The notes under the pieces are model-generated. The model searched no databases, was not told the DNA's origin, and saw nothing but the letters and a program-made list of their open reading frames with translations. From PFL25 sp046260155 (lineage in GTDB: Bacteria; Chloroflexota; Anaerolineae; Anaerolineales; UBA4823), in assembly GCA_046260155.1 (NCBI GenBank), contig JBJYXV010000013.1, positions 12,516 to 76,515 of the forward strand: a DNA stretch of 64,000 nucleotides, written 5' to 3'. The translations under genes were made by a program, and so were the position numbers. Shown here piece after piece: positions 36,435 through 44,913 of the stretch. Each line of letters starts with the position of its first letter. The first letter of the stretch is position 1.

Positions 36435-36463
36435 TTGATCATCATGCAAGGTTAGATTAATAT
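36435..36463 (+). promoter_or_regulatory. Internal promoter for the sugar-binding protein gene
   Basis: TTGATC (36435-36440) and TAATAT (36458-36463) are separated by 17 bases, 37 bases before the start codon of the binding-protein gene. Together with the hairpin terminator after that gene, this would give a separate abundant transcript, as is common for binding proteins. Confidence 0.5.
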
Positions 36464-36499
36464 AAAAAAAATACAAATATCCTTGGAGGAGATTAACAA

Positions 36500-37804
36500 A
36501 TGAAAAAGAGCATGTTGTTCGTCATTTCTTTGCTGATTATCTTAAGCATGCTGATCGCTGCATGCCAAACTGCAACAGAAGCTCCTGTAGCCGAAGAACC
36601 TTCCACTACTGAAGCATCAGCAGAACAACCAGCTGCAGAGTCAAATCCCGGTCTGCAGATGGAAACTGCAAAAGTTGCAGAGCAATTCTGGAGTGAAGAA
36701 GAATACAATAAATCAATTGATCTGATGACGAAAGATCCGTTAAATCCGGGTGACCCCATTTACCTGCAGTATCTTGAGGAAAGCCCAACGGATATCAGTC
36801 TGTATCCAGAGTATGCTGATTTTGCAGCTAAAGAACCCCCGTACAATGTTTGCTTCTCCAACGCTGGTGTGAACAACCCATGGCGTGTGGTGGGTTATAT
36901 CGACATCCGCGAACAAGTTGAGGAGCTACGTGCTCAAGGCTTGGTGAACAACTTCTATCACCTGGATGCACAGGGTGACGATGCAAAGCAGATCGCTGAC
37001 ATCCAGGATATTATTAACACCCCTGGAAAATGTGACATATTGATTGTTGCATCGAACACCAGTGAAGCCTTGACTCCCATAGTTGAAAAAGCTTGCGAAG
37101 TTATGCCCGTAGTGCAGTTTGACCGCTACGCCCAGACTGACTGCCCGGTTGTCTCCGAACGTACTATCGGCGGCTATGCCTTCGGTATTTCCGGTGCGAA
37201 TTTCATCGTTGACAATCTGCCTGAAGGTGGTAATGTGCTTGCCTTCAGAATTCTACCGGGTGTAGACGTGCTTGAGCAGCGGTGGGGTGCAGCGCGCAAG
37301 ATCTTCGAGGAGAACCCACAGCTCAACGTCATCGGTGTGGAATTTGTTGGATATGACTCCTTCAAAGCCAACACCGTTGTGAGTGATTACCTGGCGAAAT
37401 ACGGCACCATCGACGCAGTTTGGATGGACGCAGGTGGCACCGCAGTAACCATCCTGGAAGCCTTCAAGGATGCCGGAGCCCCCTATCCAAAAGTCATGGT
37501 TGGTGAAGATCAGCAAGACTACCTGGCTTACTGGAAGGAAAATGACTTGACCGCAATTGCCCCCACCTTCCCAACCTTCCAGTGGCGAACGGCCGTATTA
37601 TCCGCAGTCAAATTCCTGCAGGGCGAGACCGTTCAGCACAACTGGTACCTGCCCCAGCCCGATGTCACTGCAGAAAATCTGGATCAATACGAAAATCCTG
37701 ATATGCCCCCGTTGCATTACGCACTGTGTGGCTGCGAGGATATGACGAATTATCCGGATTCTTGGCAGAATCCTGATATCAACAAGTATGTTGATACTCC
37801 GTAA
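36500..37804 (+). CDS. Sugar ABC transporter substrate-binding lipoprotein
   Basis: The signal peptide ends in the lipobox LIAAC (Cys22), followed by a threonine/glutamate/alanine-rich linker (about 23-55). The mature domain (about 95-420) is a type I periplasmic binding fold of the LacI/RbsB group: NVCFSNAGVNNPWRVVGYIDIREQVEELR, QIADIQDIINTPGKCDILIVASNT, VVQFDRYAQTDC, VWMDAGGTAVTILEAF. At 434 residues it is longer than RbsB (about 300), with an extra N-terminal segment and a C-terminal extension rich in tryptophan and proline. GGAGGAG precedes ATG 36500. The bound ligand is unknown. Confidence 0.9.
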   Translation: MKKSMLFVISLLIILSMLIAACQTATEAPVAEEPSTTEASAEQPAAESNPGLQMETAKVAEQFWSEEEYNKSIDLMTKDPLNPGDPIYLQYLEESPTDISLYPEYADFAAKEPPYNVCFSNAGVNNPWRVVGYIDIREQVEELRAQGLVNNFYHLDAQGDDAKQIADIQDIINTPGKCDILIVASNTSEALTPIVEKACEVMPVVQFDRYAQTDCPVVSERTIGGYAFGISGANFIVDNLPEGGNVLAFRILPGVDVLEQRWGAARKIFEENPQLNVIGVEFVGYDSFKANTVVSDYLAKYGTIDAVWMDAGGTAVTILEAFKDAGAPYPKVMVGEDQQDYLAYWKENDLTAIAPTFPTFQWRTAVLSAVKFLQGETVQHNWYLPQPDVTAENLDQYENPDMPPLHYALCGCEDMTNYPDSWQNPDINKYVDTP

Positions 37805-37830
37805 AATCAAAATTTCAACATATTAAATTC

Positions 37831-37857
37831 GAGCCCGCTCGATCTTCGGGCGGGCTC
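37831..37857 (+). terminator. Hairpin terminator after binding-protein gene
   Basis: GAGCCCG (37831-37837) pairs with CGGGCTC (37851-37857), extended by an inner C-G pair and a wobble, and is followed by AATTTTGG. It lies 27 bases after the binding-protein stop and 42 bases before the next ATG, so it probably stops part of transcription. Confidence 0.75.
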
Positions 37858-37899
37858 AATTTTGGTAAAAAACAATTCATTCAAAAGAGGTTAATCTAT

Positions 37900-38775
37900 A
37901 TGATCGAGATAGGTTTTCATACGGATGCCTTCAATAGCAGCTATTGGAGTTTCGAGAAATGTATGCAATGGGCACAGAAGAATGATGTCCATTGGATCGA
38001 ATGCGGTACCATTGATGGAGTCAGCTGGCTTCACGGTCTGGGCTACCAACCGCATGTCTCACTGACTGAAGATCCATACGCACTCCGTGAAAAAATGGGG
38101 AGTTATGGAGTCAAGTTTTCCCAATTAGATGCAGCTTTTCCGGTTTCATTGCCCGAAGGTGCGTCATTGGGATTGATCTATATTCTCAATTCCATCCGGT
38201 GGGCAAAATTGGTGGGATGCACCCACATCGACACCACTGATTACATGTTTAAACCGGAAGGAATGACAGATGAGCAGGCGCTGAAAATGATGAGGGGTAT
38301 TTACAGTGAAGTTATCGATGTTGCCCAGCGCTACGAAATGATCATCAACATCGAACCGCATGGTTATTACACTACCAAACCTGAGTTCATGGAGCAAATG
38401 TTGGATTTTGTTGATTCACCATATCTCAGGATGAATATGGACACAGGCAACACCTTTATCGCCGGACAAGACCCGGTGGCATTTCTCAATAAATTTAAGC
38501 AGAAGGTCAGCCACGTGCATATCAAGGATGTCAGCGAATCTTTGGCAGCCTCTCTGCGTGGTGAACTGACCGGTATCGCCGTCAGCCATACAGCAATTGG
38601 TGATGGCGTCAATGTAGACAACATCAAAAAATGTTTTGATATCCTGGTCGATATCAAATATGACGGCGTGGTTAGTATTGAATGTGAAGGCCAAGGTGGT
38701 CCCATGATCGAAAAGAGCCTGGCCTTTGTCCGCGAGTTGGTAGACGACGCCAACAGTAGAATCGCTGCAAGCTAA
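37900..38775 (+). CDS. Sugar phosphate isomerase/epimerase-like TIM barrel (B)
   Basis: A 291-residue TIM barrel distinct from the other copies. Metal ligands are suggested by INIEPHGYY (Glu), MNMDTGNTFI (Asp), SHVHIKDVSES (His) and VSIECEGQGG (Glu). Overall it resembles IolE/IolH-like proteins of cyclitol and sugar catabolism. Residues 20-75 hold an unusual WIECGTIDGVSWLHGLGYQPH loop that could shape the substrate pocket. AGAGG upstream supports the start. It is followed by an FGGY kinase and a Gfo/Idh dehydrogenase gene. Confidence 0.85.
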   Translation: MIEIGFHTDAFNSSYWSFEKCMQWAQKNDVHWIECGTIDGVSWLHGLGYQPHVSLTEDPYALREKMGSYGVKFSQLDAAFPVSLPEGASLGLIYILNSIRWAKLVGCTHIDTTDYMFKPEGMTDEQALKMMRGIYSEVIDVAQRYEMIINIEPHGYYTTKPEFMEQMLDFVDSPYLRMNMDTGNTFIAGQDPVAFLNKFKQKVSHVHIKDVSESLAASLRGELTGIAVSHTAIGDGVNVDNIKKCFDILVDIKYDGVVSIECEGQGGPMIEKSLAFVRELVDDANSRIAAS

Positions 38776-38888
38776 AATTTGACAACAACAGGATTTGGCA
38801 GCAGAGCAGTAGCTCTGCAGGCCAGTTTGCCTGTTCTACTAATCGAATTCCTCATGACAATATTTCACTCTGTCATGTGAGGATTGCT

Positions 38889-40439
38889 ATGAGCATGAAA
38901 TATTTGATCGGTGTTGATTTGGGTACCAGTTCGACCAAGGCTGCCCTGTTTCAAATCGATGGCAAAATGGTGGCTGAGTCAGCGGCGGATGTGCCGATCT
39001 ACTACCCGGAACCTGGTGTTGTTGAACAGGAGAACGAAGATTTTTACCGCACAGCTGCGCAAACTGTTAAAAATTGTATCCGTGAGAGCGACATCGACCC
39101 GAAGGGGATCGTTGCCATCGCCTTTGACAGCCAAATGGCCGGAGTCGGTGCGGTTGATGAAAACTTTGAATCGGTCTCACGTTTTGATTCCTGGTTGGAC
39201 ATGCGCTGTGAGCCGTATATTAAATATTTAGAAGAAAATTTTGGGGAGCTGATCACCACCCTTACCGGCTGCCCGCCAACTTGCGACCACGGTCCTAAAA
39301 TCCTATGGTGGCAAAACGAGCGCCCTGAAGAATACCAGCAAATTGCTAAATTTATCATGCCCGGTGGTTATGTTGCCGGGAAAATGGCAGGTTTGAAAGC
39401 AGATCAAGCATTTATCGATCACACCTATGTACATTTTTCGGCTTTGAGCAATGCTTTACAGGGTGATTGGTCTCAAGAAATTTGCGATCGGACCGGGGTC
39501 GATATGGATCGGCTGCCCCAGATCGTCGAACCCTGGCACGTTGTTGGCGAGGTAACAGCTCAAGCTGCTTCTGATTTTGGATTGGCTCCAGGTACCCTTA
39601 TCGCAGCTGGATGTGGAGATACAGCTGCCGGCGCGCTGGGAGCGGGAATAGTAAAGGCTGGTATGCTTTTCGATACCGCGGGAACCGCTTCGGTCCTGGC
39701 TGGCTGCACTGAGCAATTTGCACCTGATATTAAAAATCGGGCCTTGCTGACGATGCGCTCTGTTATTCCCGGGTTGTGGCATCCGCTTGCTTACATCGCT
39801 GGTGGGGGTCAGGCATTAACTTGGTTCCGAGATCAATTCTTTGACACCCATTACAGAGATTTGCACACAGAAGAAGAAATGTACACACACATGGAAGAAT
39901 TGGCAGAAAAAACTCCCCTGGGTGCGGATGGTCTGTATTTTTCACCCCATTTAACCGGTCGAATCTGTCCCGCAACACCTGAAATGCGCGGTGCCTGGAT
40001 AGGATTTTCTTTTTCACACAATCGTGGGCATTTCTATCGTGCCATCCTTGAATCCATAGCTTATGAATATGCTTATTACTTACAAATCCTCAAAGAATTG
40101 ATCCCCAGGTTGAACCTAACCGAAGCACGTGCGATCGGCGGTGGTGCGCGCAGTGGGTTTTGGAACCAGATCAAAGCAGACGTCCTGGATGTCCCTTATG
40201 TACGTTTAGATCGATCTGAATTTGGCACATGGGGCAGCGCAATGATTGCTGGCAAAGCAGCCGGAATATTCGACGATCTGGCTCAGGTTGCCTATGAACA
40301 TGCGCAACCTGCAGGGCATCCGCTTCATCCAGATCGAGATCGCCATCAAAAGTACAGGAAACGAGTGGGCAACTATATCCAATTACAAAAGATCCTGGCA
40401 AGCACTTTTCATGATTTTTCCAGCAGCAGGGTTAGTTAG
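38889..40439 (+). CDS. FGGY-family carbohydrate kinase (xylulokinase-like)
   Basis: A 516-residue sugar kinase. The N-terminal ATPase motif reads YLIGVDLGTSSTKAALF; the central region has AFDSQMAGVGAVDE and SWLDMRCEPYIKYLE (substrate site); the C-terminal domain has DTAGTASVLAGC, AIGGGARSGFWNQIKADVLDVPY and the FGGY adenosine motif region GTWGSAMIAGKAAG. It phosphorylates a ketose or polyol, most often at the terminal hydroxyl. ATG 38889 is chosen because GAGG lies seven bases upstream; the GTG four codons earlier has none. Confidence 0.9.
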   Translation: MSMKYLIGVDLGTSSTKAALFQIDGKMVAESAADVPIYYPEPGVVEQENEDFYRTAAQTVKNCIRESDIDPKGIVAIAFDSQMAGVGAVDENFESVSRFDSWLDMRCEPYIKYLEENFGELITTLTGCPPTCDHGPKILWWQNERPEEYQQIAKFIMPGGYVAGKMAGLKADQAFIDHTYVHFSALSNALQGDWSQEICDRTGVDMDRLPQIVEPWHVVGEVTAQAASDFGLAPGTLIAAGCGDTAAGALGAGIVKAGMLFDTAGTASVLAGCTEQFAPDIKNRALLTMRSVIPGLWHPLAYIAGGGQALTWFRDQFFDTHYRDLHTEEEMYTHMEELAEKTPLGADGLYFSPHLTGRICPATPEMRGAWIGFSFSHNRGHFYRAILESIAYEYAYYLQILKELIPRLNLTEARAIGGGARSGFWNQIKADVLDVPYVRLDRSEFGTWGSAMIAGKAAGIFDDLAQVAYEHAQPAGHPLHPDRDRHQKYRKRVGNYIQLQKILASTFHDFSSSRVS

Positions 40440-40453
40440 GAGATGAATATAAG

Positions 40454-41488
40454 ATGAAGGTTACCAAAATATGTGTTATCGGAGCAGGACGGGTGGGGAG
40501 ACTCCACTCGGGCAATTTCCGCCGCTATATCCCTGGTGGAGAAGTGAATGCTCTGGTGGATACTGTTCCAGAAACTCTCGCGCAAACAGGAAATGAGTTT
40601 GGAATTGAAAGTTTATACACCTCGCTTGAGCAAGCTCTGGATAAATCCGGGTTTGAGGCGGTTGTAATCACCACCCCAACACCAACGCATAAGGAATTGG
40701 CTGTCATGGCTGCCGAGCATGGGAAGCATGTGTTTCTAGAGAAACCGATGGCGATGAATCTGAAACAATGTGACACGATTATTGAAGCATGTGAAAAGAA
40801 CGGGGTGCACCTTCAACTGGGTTTCATGCGCCACTTTGATCCAGATTTCTCCCTAGCTTATGAACGAGTTCATGCAGGCGAGATTGGAGAACCAATGATG
40901 GTCAAATCATTGACCCATGGGCCGGGTTTACCGCCACCCTGGGCGCGTGATTTAAAAACATCGAATGGCAACCTTGCCGAAGTTAACAGCCATGACCTAG
41001 ACGCGACTCGTTGGTTTATGGAATCGAACCCCGCTCGAATTTATGTAGAAGTATCTAATTTCAAGGGAGCCGAGCGAGGTGTGGAAAGCGAGAATTTTTA
41101 CGACACGATGATGGTCAACCTCAAGTTTGAATCTGGTGGCGTTGGCAGTATTTCTGGCGTTTGTCCGTGTGATTATGGTTACGATGCCCGGATGGAAATC
41201 ATCGGCAAGAAAGGGATCATGATCGTCGGTGAGTTAAGGGGGAAGGCGCTGACCGTGGGAATCGATCGCGAGACCGGGCTTGTTTCTCCGATTTTCAGCC
41301 GCTGGCCTGATCGATTCTACATGGCATATATCCATGAGATGGAGCATTTCGTCAAATCTATTCAGGACGATACGGAGCCTTTAGTCGGCGGTCAGGATGG
41401 TCGTTGGGCTGTAGCTGGTGTGTTGGCTGGCACGAAGTCTTTCTTAGAAGAGCGGCCCGTGCTCTTCAGCGAGGTGATGCAGGAGTAA
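40454..41488 (+). CDS. Gfo/Idh/MocA dehydrogenase (inositol-2-dehydrogenase-like)
   Basis: A 344-residue NAD(P)-dependent oxidoreductase. The Rossmann motif is VIGAGRVGRLHSGNF; the catalytic-region lysine is in HVFLEKPMAMN; the histidine expected in the active site is in EVNSHDLDATRWF. The general look is closest to myo-inositol 2-dehydrogenases and related sugar 3-dehydrogenases. It would oxidise a ring hydroxyl or a polyol. Located 14 bases after the kinase and three bases before the alcohol dehydrogenase gene. Confidence 0.9.
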   Translation: MKVTKICVIGAGRVGRLHSGNFRRYIPGGEVNALVDTVPETLAQTGNEFGIESLYTSLEQALDKSGFEAVVITTPTPTHKELAVMAAEHGKHVFLEKPMAMNLKQCDTIIEACEKNGVHLQLGFMRHFDPDFSLAYERVHAGEIGEPMMVKSLTHGPGLPPPWARDLKTSNGNLAEVNSHDLDATRWFMESNPARIYVEVSNFKGAERGVESENFYDTMMVNLKFESGGVGSISGVCPCDYGYDARMEIIGKKGIMIVGELRGKALTVGIDRETGLVSPIFSRWPDRFYMAYIHEMEHFVKSIQDDTEPLVGGQDGRWAVAGVLAGTKSFLEERPVLFSEVMQE

Positions 41489-41491
41489 CAG

Positions 41492-42547
41492 ATGAAAGAA
41501 ATGATGCAGGCTGCTGTCTACCATGGGCCTGATGATATCCGCATAGAACAGGTACCAGTACCTCAAATTGGCCAGGATGAGATTCTGGTCAGGGTATTGA
41601 GCGCCAATATATGCGGGACGGATTTGCGAATAATGCACGGTCACCACTCAAAATATCCTGAAGGCACCGTGCGCATCCCAGGTCACGAGATGGCCGGTAA
41701 AGTCGTCAAAGTGGGTGAAAAACTCCAAAAATACCAGGTAGGTGATCACGTTTTTATCGCCCCGAATATGGGCGATGGAGACAGCCGGGAGACCATCTCC
41801 GGAAACAACAACCTGGATCCAAACTTCCGTGCAATTGGCATTAACCTGGATGGAGCGTTTGCCGAGTATATGCGTGTACCGGCCGAGGCAATCCGCCAGG
41901 GGAATGTGATGCAAATTTCCCCGGATGAAGATCCCTCCATCGCTGCGCTGATCGAGCCACTGGCTTGCGTTGTGCGTGGTCAGAATGCGGTGAATGTTCA
42001 CAGTGGTGATATTGTGGTGGTGATGGGCGCAGGTCCGATTGGTGTGCTGCACATGCTCGTGGCAAAAGCGCGTGGTGCAGGATGCGTATTGGTCAGTGAG
42101 CCATTGGAATTCCGCCGGGACCAGGCTTTGGAGATGGGGGCAGATCGCGTGGTTGATCCGGTCAATGAAAACTTGTCATCGGTGGTACAGGAGATCAGCG
42201 CAGGCCGGGGAGCAGACGTAATCATTGTTGCAGCGCCCTCAAAAATCGCCCAGGAATCAGCTCTTCAGATCGCAGCCACTTGGGGACGGATCAACTTTTT
42301 TGGCGGTTTGCCTAAAGATGACTCTTTGATCCACTTTGATTCCAATCTAGTTCATTATAAAGAATTGCTGGTCACCGGTACAACCGCCTGCTCAACCTAC
42401 GATTGTTTGCAGGCCGCTGATCTGGTCAGATCAGGACGCATTGAACTCGGAAAATTGGTGACCGAGCGCTTCCCATTATCTGAAGTTAATCGAGCCTTCG
42501 CGGCTGCGGAAAATGGAACCAACCTGCGAGTTTCATTGATTCCATGA
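41492..42547 (+). CDS. Zinc-type medium-chain alcohol/polyol dehydrogenase without structural zinc lobe
   Basis: A 351-residue MDR enzyme similar to sorbitol/threonine dehydrogenases. Catalytic-zinc ligands are seen in NICGTDLRIMHGHH (Cys) and PGHEMAGKV (His-Glu). The nucleotide motif is VVVMGAGPIGVLHMLVAKARGAG. The usual four-cysteine structural-zinc loop is missing; the corresponding stretch reads FIAPNMGDGDSRETISGNN with no cysteine. It should oxidise a secondary alcohol of a sugar or polyol with NAD(P). GGAG lies upstream of ATG 41492, overlapping the end of the dehydrogenase gene. Confidence 0.88.
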   Translation: MKEMMQAAVYHGPDDIRIEQVPVPQIGQDEILVRVLSANICGTDLRIMHGHHSKYPEGTVRIPGHEMAGKVVKVGEKLQKYQVGDHVFIAPNMGDGDSRETISGNNNLDPNFRAIGINLDGAFAEYMRVPAEAIRQGNVMQISPDEDPSIAALIEPLACVVRGQNAVNVHSGDIVVVMGAGPIGVLHMLVAKARGAGCVLVSEPLEFRRDQALEMGADRVVDPVNENLSSVVQEISAGRGADVIIVAAPSKIAQESALQIAATWGRINFFGGLPKDDSLIHFDSNLVHYKELLVTGTTACSTYDCLQAADLVRSGRIELGKLVTERFPLSEVNRAFAAAENGTNLRVSLIP

Positions 42548-42687
42548 CTCAGAACTGGCCGAAGAAGCACTTTTCGATGAATTATTTGCCGGAAGAAATG
42601 GCCATCCGAATCTGATCACAAAACCTGGATATTTTCAATTGGTTCCCTTCAAATGACACATATTTCAGAATCAAGGAGAAAGGATCA

Positions 42688-43275
42688 ATGAGGGAAGCAC
42701 CCTTTTCATTCAACATACAGGCACCGGATTATATACCCAGTGAATTTGACAATCACATCCAGCGAAACCTCAGCAGCATGAAAGGTCAATATCTCAACCA
42801 GGATGCATATCGGGAGATGCTGTCCCAGGATGATATTCTGCTTTACCAGGTGTACGAGCTTAAGCGCCCTGAGATTGAAGGTGAACTGCTGCATGGCATT
42901 TCCATCGTCCATCCCGGAAAAGTTGGCGATGAATATTTTATGACCAAGGGACATTTCCACACTGTATTGGAAACCGCAGAGGTTTATTTCACCTTGAAAG
43001 GCCATGGTTTTATGGTGATGGAAACTCCTGAAGGTGATTGTGTGGTTGAAGAGCTGGCATCAGGAAAAGTTCTCTACGTGCCGCCCCGCTGGGCGCACCG
43101 TTCGGTTAATGTCAGCCCAGAAGAAGACCTGGTGATGTTCTTCGTTTACCCCGGCAATGCTGGCCACGATTACGGTACGATTGAAATTCAAGGCTTCAAG
43201 AAACTGGTTGTCGAGAAAGATGGGAAGCCAGATATCGTGGATAACCCGCGCTGGACGCATCCGGAGGGGAAATGA
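42688..43275 (+). CDS. Cupin-type (archaeal) glucose-6-phosphate isomerase
   Basis: Interconverts glucose-6-phosphate and fructose-6-phosphate, or a similar sugar phosphate. The 195-residue protein has the cPGI pattern: GDEYFMTKGHFHTVLETAEVYF (two His, one Glu as metal ligands), YVPPRWAHRSVNV (last His), and the family signature YPGNAGHDYGTIEIQGF near the C terminus ending VDNPRW. This metal-dependent cupin is unrelated to the usual PGI and is best known from Euryarchaeota. AAGGAGAAAGG precedes ATG 42688. Its last codons overlap the next gene by four bases. Confidence 0.92.
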   Translation: MREAPFSFNIQAPDYIPSEFDNHIQRNLSSMKGQYLNQDAYREMLSQDDILLYQVYELKRPEIEGELLHGISIVHPGKVGDEYFMTKGHFHTVLETAEVYFTLKGHGFMVMETPEGDCVVEELASGKVLYVPPRWAHRSVNVSPEEDLVMFFVYPGNAGHDYGTIEIQGFKKLVVEKDGKPDIVDNPRWTHPEGK

Positions 43276-44240
43276 GCAGCCTGTCGGGGAGTAAGGTACT
43301 TGTCACGGCCACCTCCTACGCCTCCCAGGACGAACGCCTGCGGACAGTACTGGAGGAAAAAGTTGGGGAGGTCGTCTACAACACCACCGGTAGACCGCTC
43401 TCATCCTCCCAACTGCAGGAATTGCTTCCAAACGTGGATGGCATGATCGCTGGATTGGACGAGATTGATGCTGCCGCATTGGCATCCGCAAACAAACTGA
43501 AAGTTGTTGCTCGTTATGGGGTCGGCTACGATAATGTCGATCTGGAGGCCGCCAGGCTGAACCATGTCACAGTGACCAATACCCCAGGCGCGAACTCAAA
43601 ATCTGTTGCTGAGCTTACCATCACGCTGATATTAAACTTGCTGCGCCCGGTGATATCCGCTGCTCAAAAGACAAAGCAAGGCGAGTGGCCCCGCTTCAAA
43701 GGAATTTCGTTACAAGGGAAAACGGTTGGCCTGGTGGGATGTGGAGCAATTGGTAAGGACACTGCTCGGAAGCTGGCTGGATTTGATTGTGAAATACTGG
43801 CTTTTGATATTGATGAGGATAAAATCTTCGCTTCAGAATATGGCGTCCGCTATGTTCCGTTGGAAGCACTGCTTGCCGAATCCGATATTGTGTCTTTACA
43901 CCTGCCCGGTATTCCCGAAACATCCGGGCTGGTAAATTTGGATTTCATTGGGAAAATGAAACCCGGCTCCTTTTTGATAAATACAGCTCGTGGTGATCTG
44001 CTGGATGAAGATGCCCTGGCCGATGCACTGCGATCAGGCTATTTGCGAGGTGCCGCGGTAGATGTGTTCAAGCAAGAACCTCCAGATGCAGATAACCCGC
44101 TGCTGCACCTAGATCAAGTAATCGTGACACCTCATATGGGATCACACTCTGATTCTGCGACAAACGCGATGGGCTGGATGGCTTTGGAGGAATGCCTGGC
44201 AGTATTGCAGGGCAAGGAACCAAAATACCGTATTGTATGA
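43272..44240 (+). CDS. D-2-hydroxyacid dehydrogenase (SerA-like)
   Basis: A 322-residue NAD-dependent dehydrogenase of the D-isomer family, catalytic module only, without an ACT domain. Visible are VARYGVGYDNVDL, the Rossmann motif TVGLVGCGAIGKDTARKL, the catalytic Arg in INTARGDLLDEDAL, Glu in FKQEPPDADNPLL and His in VTPHMGSHS. It would oxidise or reduce a 2-hydroxy/2-oxo acid, perhaps a sugar-acid intermediate (inference). ATGA overlap with the preceding cupin gene indicates translational coupling. Confidence 0.9.
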   Translation: MSSLSGSKVLVTATSYASQDERLRTVLEEKVGEVVYNTTGRPLSSSQLQELLPNVDGMIAGLDEIDAAALASANKLKVVARYGVGYDNVDLEAARLNHVTVTNTPGANSKSVAELTITLILNLLRPVISAAQKTKQGEWPRFKGISLQGKTVGLVGCGAIGKDTARKLAGFDCEILAFDIDEDKIFASEYGVRYVPLEALLAESDIVSLHLPGIPETSGLVNLDFIGKMKPGSFLINTARGDLLDEDALADALRSGYLRGAAVDVFKQEPPDADNPLLHLDQVIVTPHMGSHSDSATNAMGWMALEECLAVLQGKEPKYRIV

Positions 44241-44252
44241 AGGCAGGAGTTC

Positions 44253-44912
44253 ATGGAAAAAGAGAGCATATTACAAAAAATTGAGCAATTAGGGGTTTTG
44301 GCTGTCTTGCGGGGACCTTCCCCGGATCTGACATTAAAAATGGTCGCAGCTCTTATCGAAGGCGGGGTTACAGGGATCGAGATCACTTACACCACGCCCA
44401 ATGCGGCAGAGGTCGTCCGTTCTCTGGATCAAGAGTTTGGTTCAGAAATAATGCTCGGTATGGGAACGCTTACTATGCCCGAGCAGGTGGAGGAAGCAGT
44501 AGATGCTGGAGCAAGATTCCTGGTCAGTCCGCATACCGAGGAAATGTTGGCGAAGAAAATGGCCGGCTGTGGCTTGCCGGTAATGATCGGCGCATTGACG
44601 CCTTCGGAGGTGATGCGGGCCAGGGCTTACGGCAGCGATGTAGTCAAGATTTTTCCTGGCTCATTGGGTGGCCCGGCTTATATGAAAGCCCTCAAAGGTC
44701 CCTTTCCCGATATTCCGATGATGCCCACAGGAGGCGTGAACGAAAATAACCTGGGAGATTGGTTCTCGGCCGGCGCATTTGCGGTTGGAGCTGGGAGCAA
44801 CCTTTGTCCTAAGGAGCTTGCAATGGCTGGTAAGTTTGGGGAGATCACCGCGATTGCAAAAAAATTTATATCCGCAGTACACACAGCACGCAATAACATC
44901 AAAAAAGGTTAA
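44253..44912 (+). CDS. KDPG/KHG-type aldolase
   Basis: Cleaves 2-keto-3-deoxy-6-phosphogluconate, or a related 2-keto-3-deoxy acid, to pyruvate and an aldehyde. The class I Schiff-base lysine is Lys132 in SDVVKIFPGSLGG. Arg in VLAVLRGPSP and Glu in TGIEITYTTPNA are the expected active-site residues, with GMGTL and PTGGVNENNLG as phosphate/pyruvate loops. The 219-residue length is normal. Its presence, with cupin PGI and dehydrogenases, indicates an Entner-Doudoroff-like end for the pathway (inference). Confidence 0.92.
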   Translation: MEKESILQKIEQLGVLAVLRGPSPDLTLKMVAALIEGGVTGIEITYTTPNAAEVVRSLDQEFGSEIMLGMGTLTMPEQVEEAVDAGARFLVSPHTEEMLAKKMAGCGLPVMIGALTPSEVMRARAYGSDVVKIFPGSLGGPAYMKALKGPFPDIPMMPTGGVNENNLGDWFSAGAFAVGAGSNLCPKELAMAGKFGEITAIAKKFISAVHTARNNIKKG

Positions 44913-44913
44913 A

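Noticed and set aside
42688..43275. IolB (5-deoxyglucuronate isomerase) as the identity of the cupin, given the inositol-like neighbours
   Set aside because: Length and the YPGNAGHDYGTI and VDNPRW signatures fit cupin glucose-6-phosphate isomerase. IolB is about 70 residues longer with different motifs.
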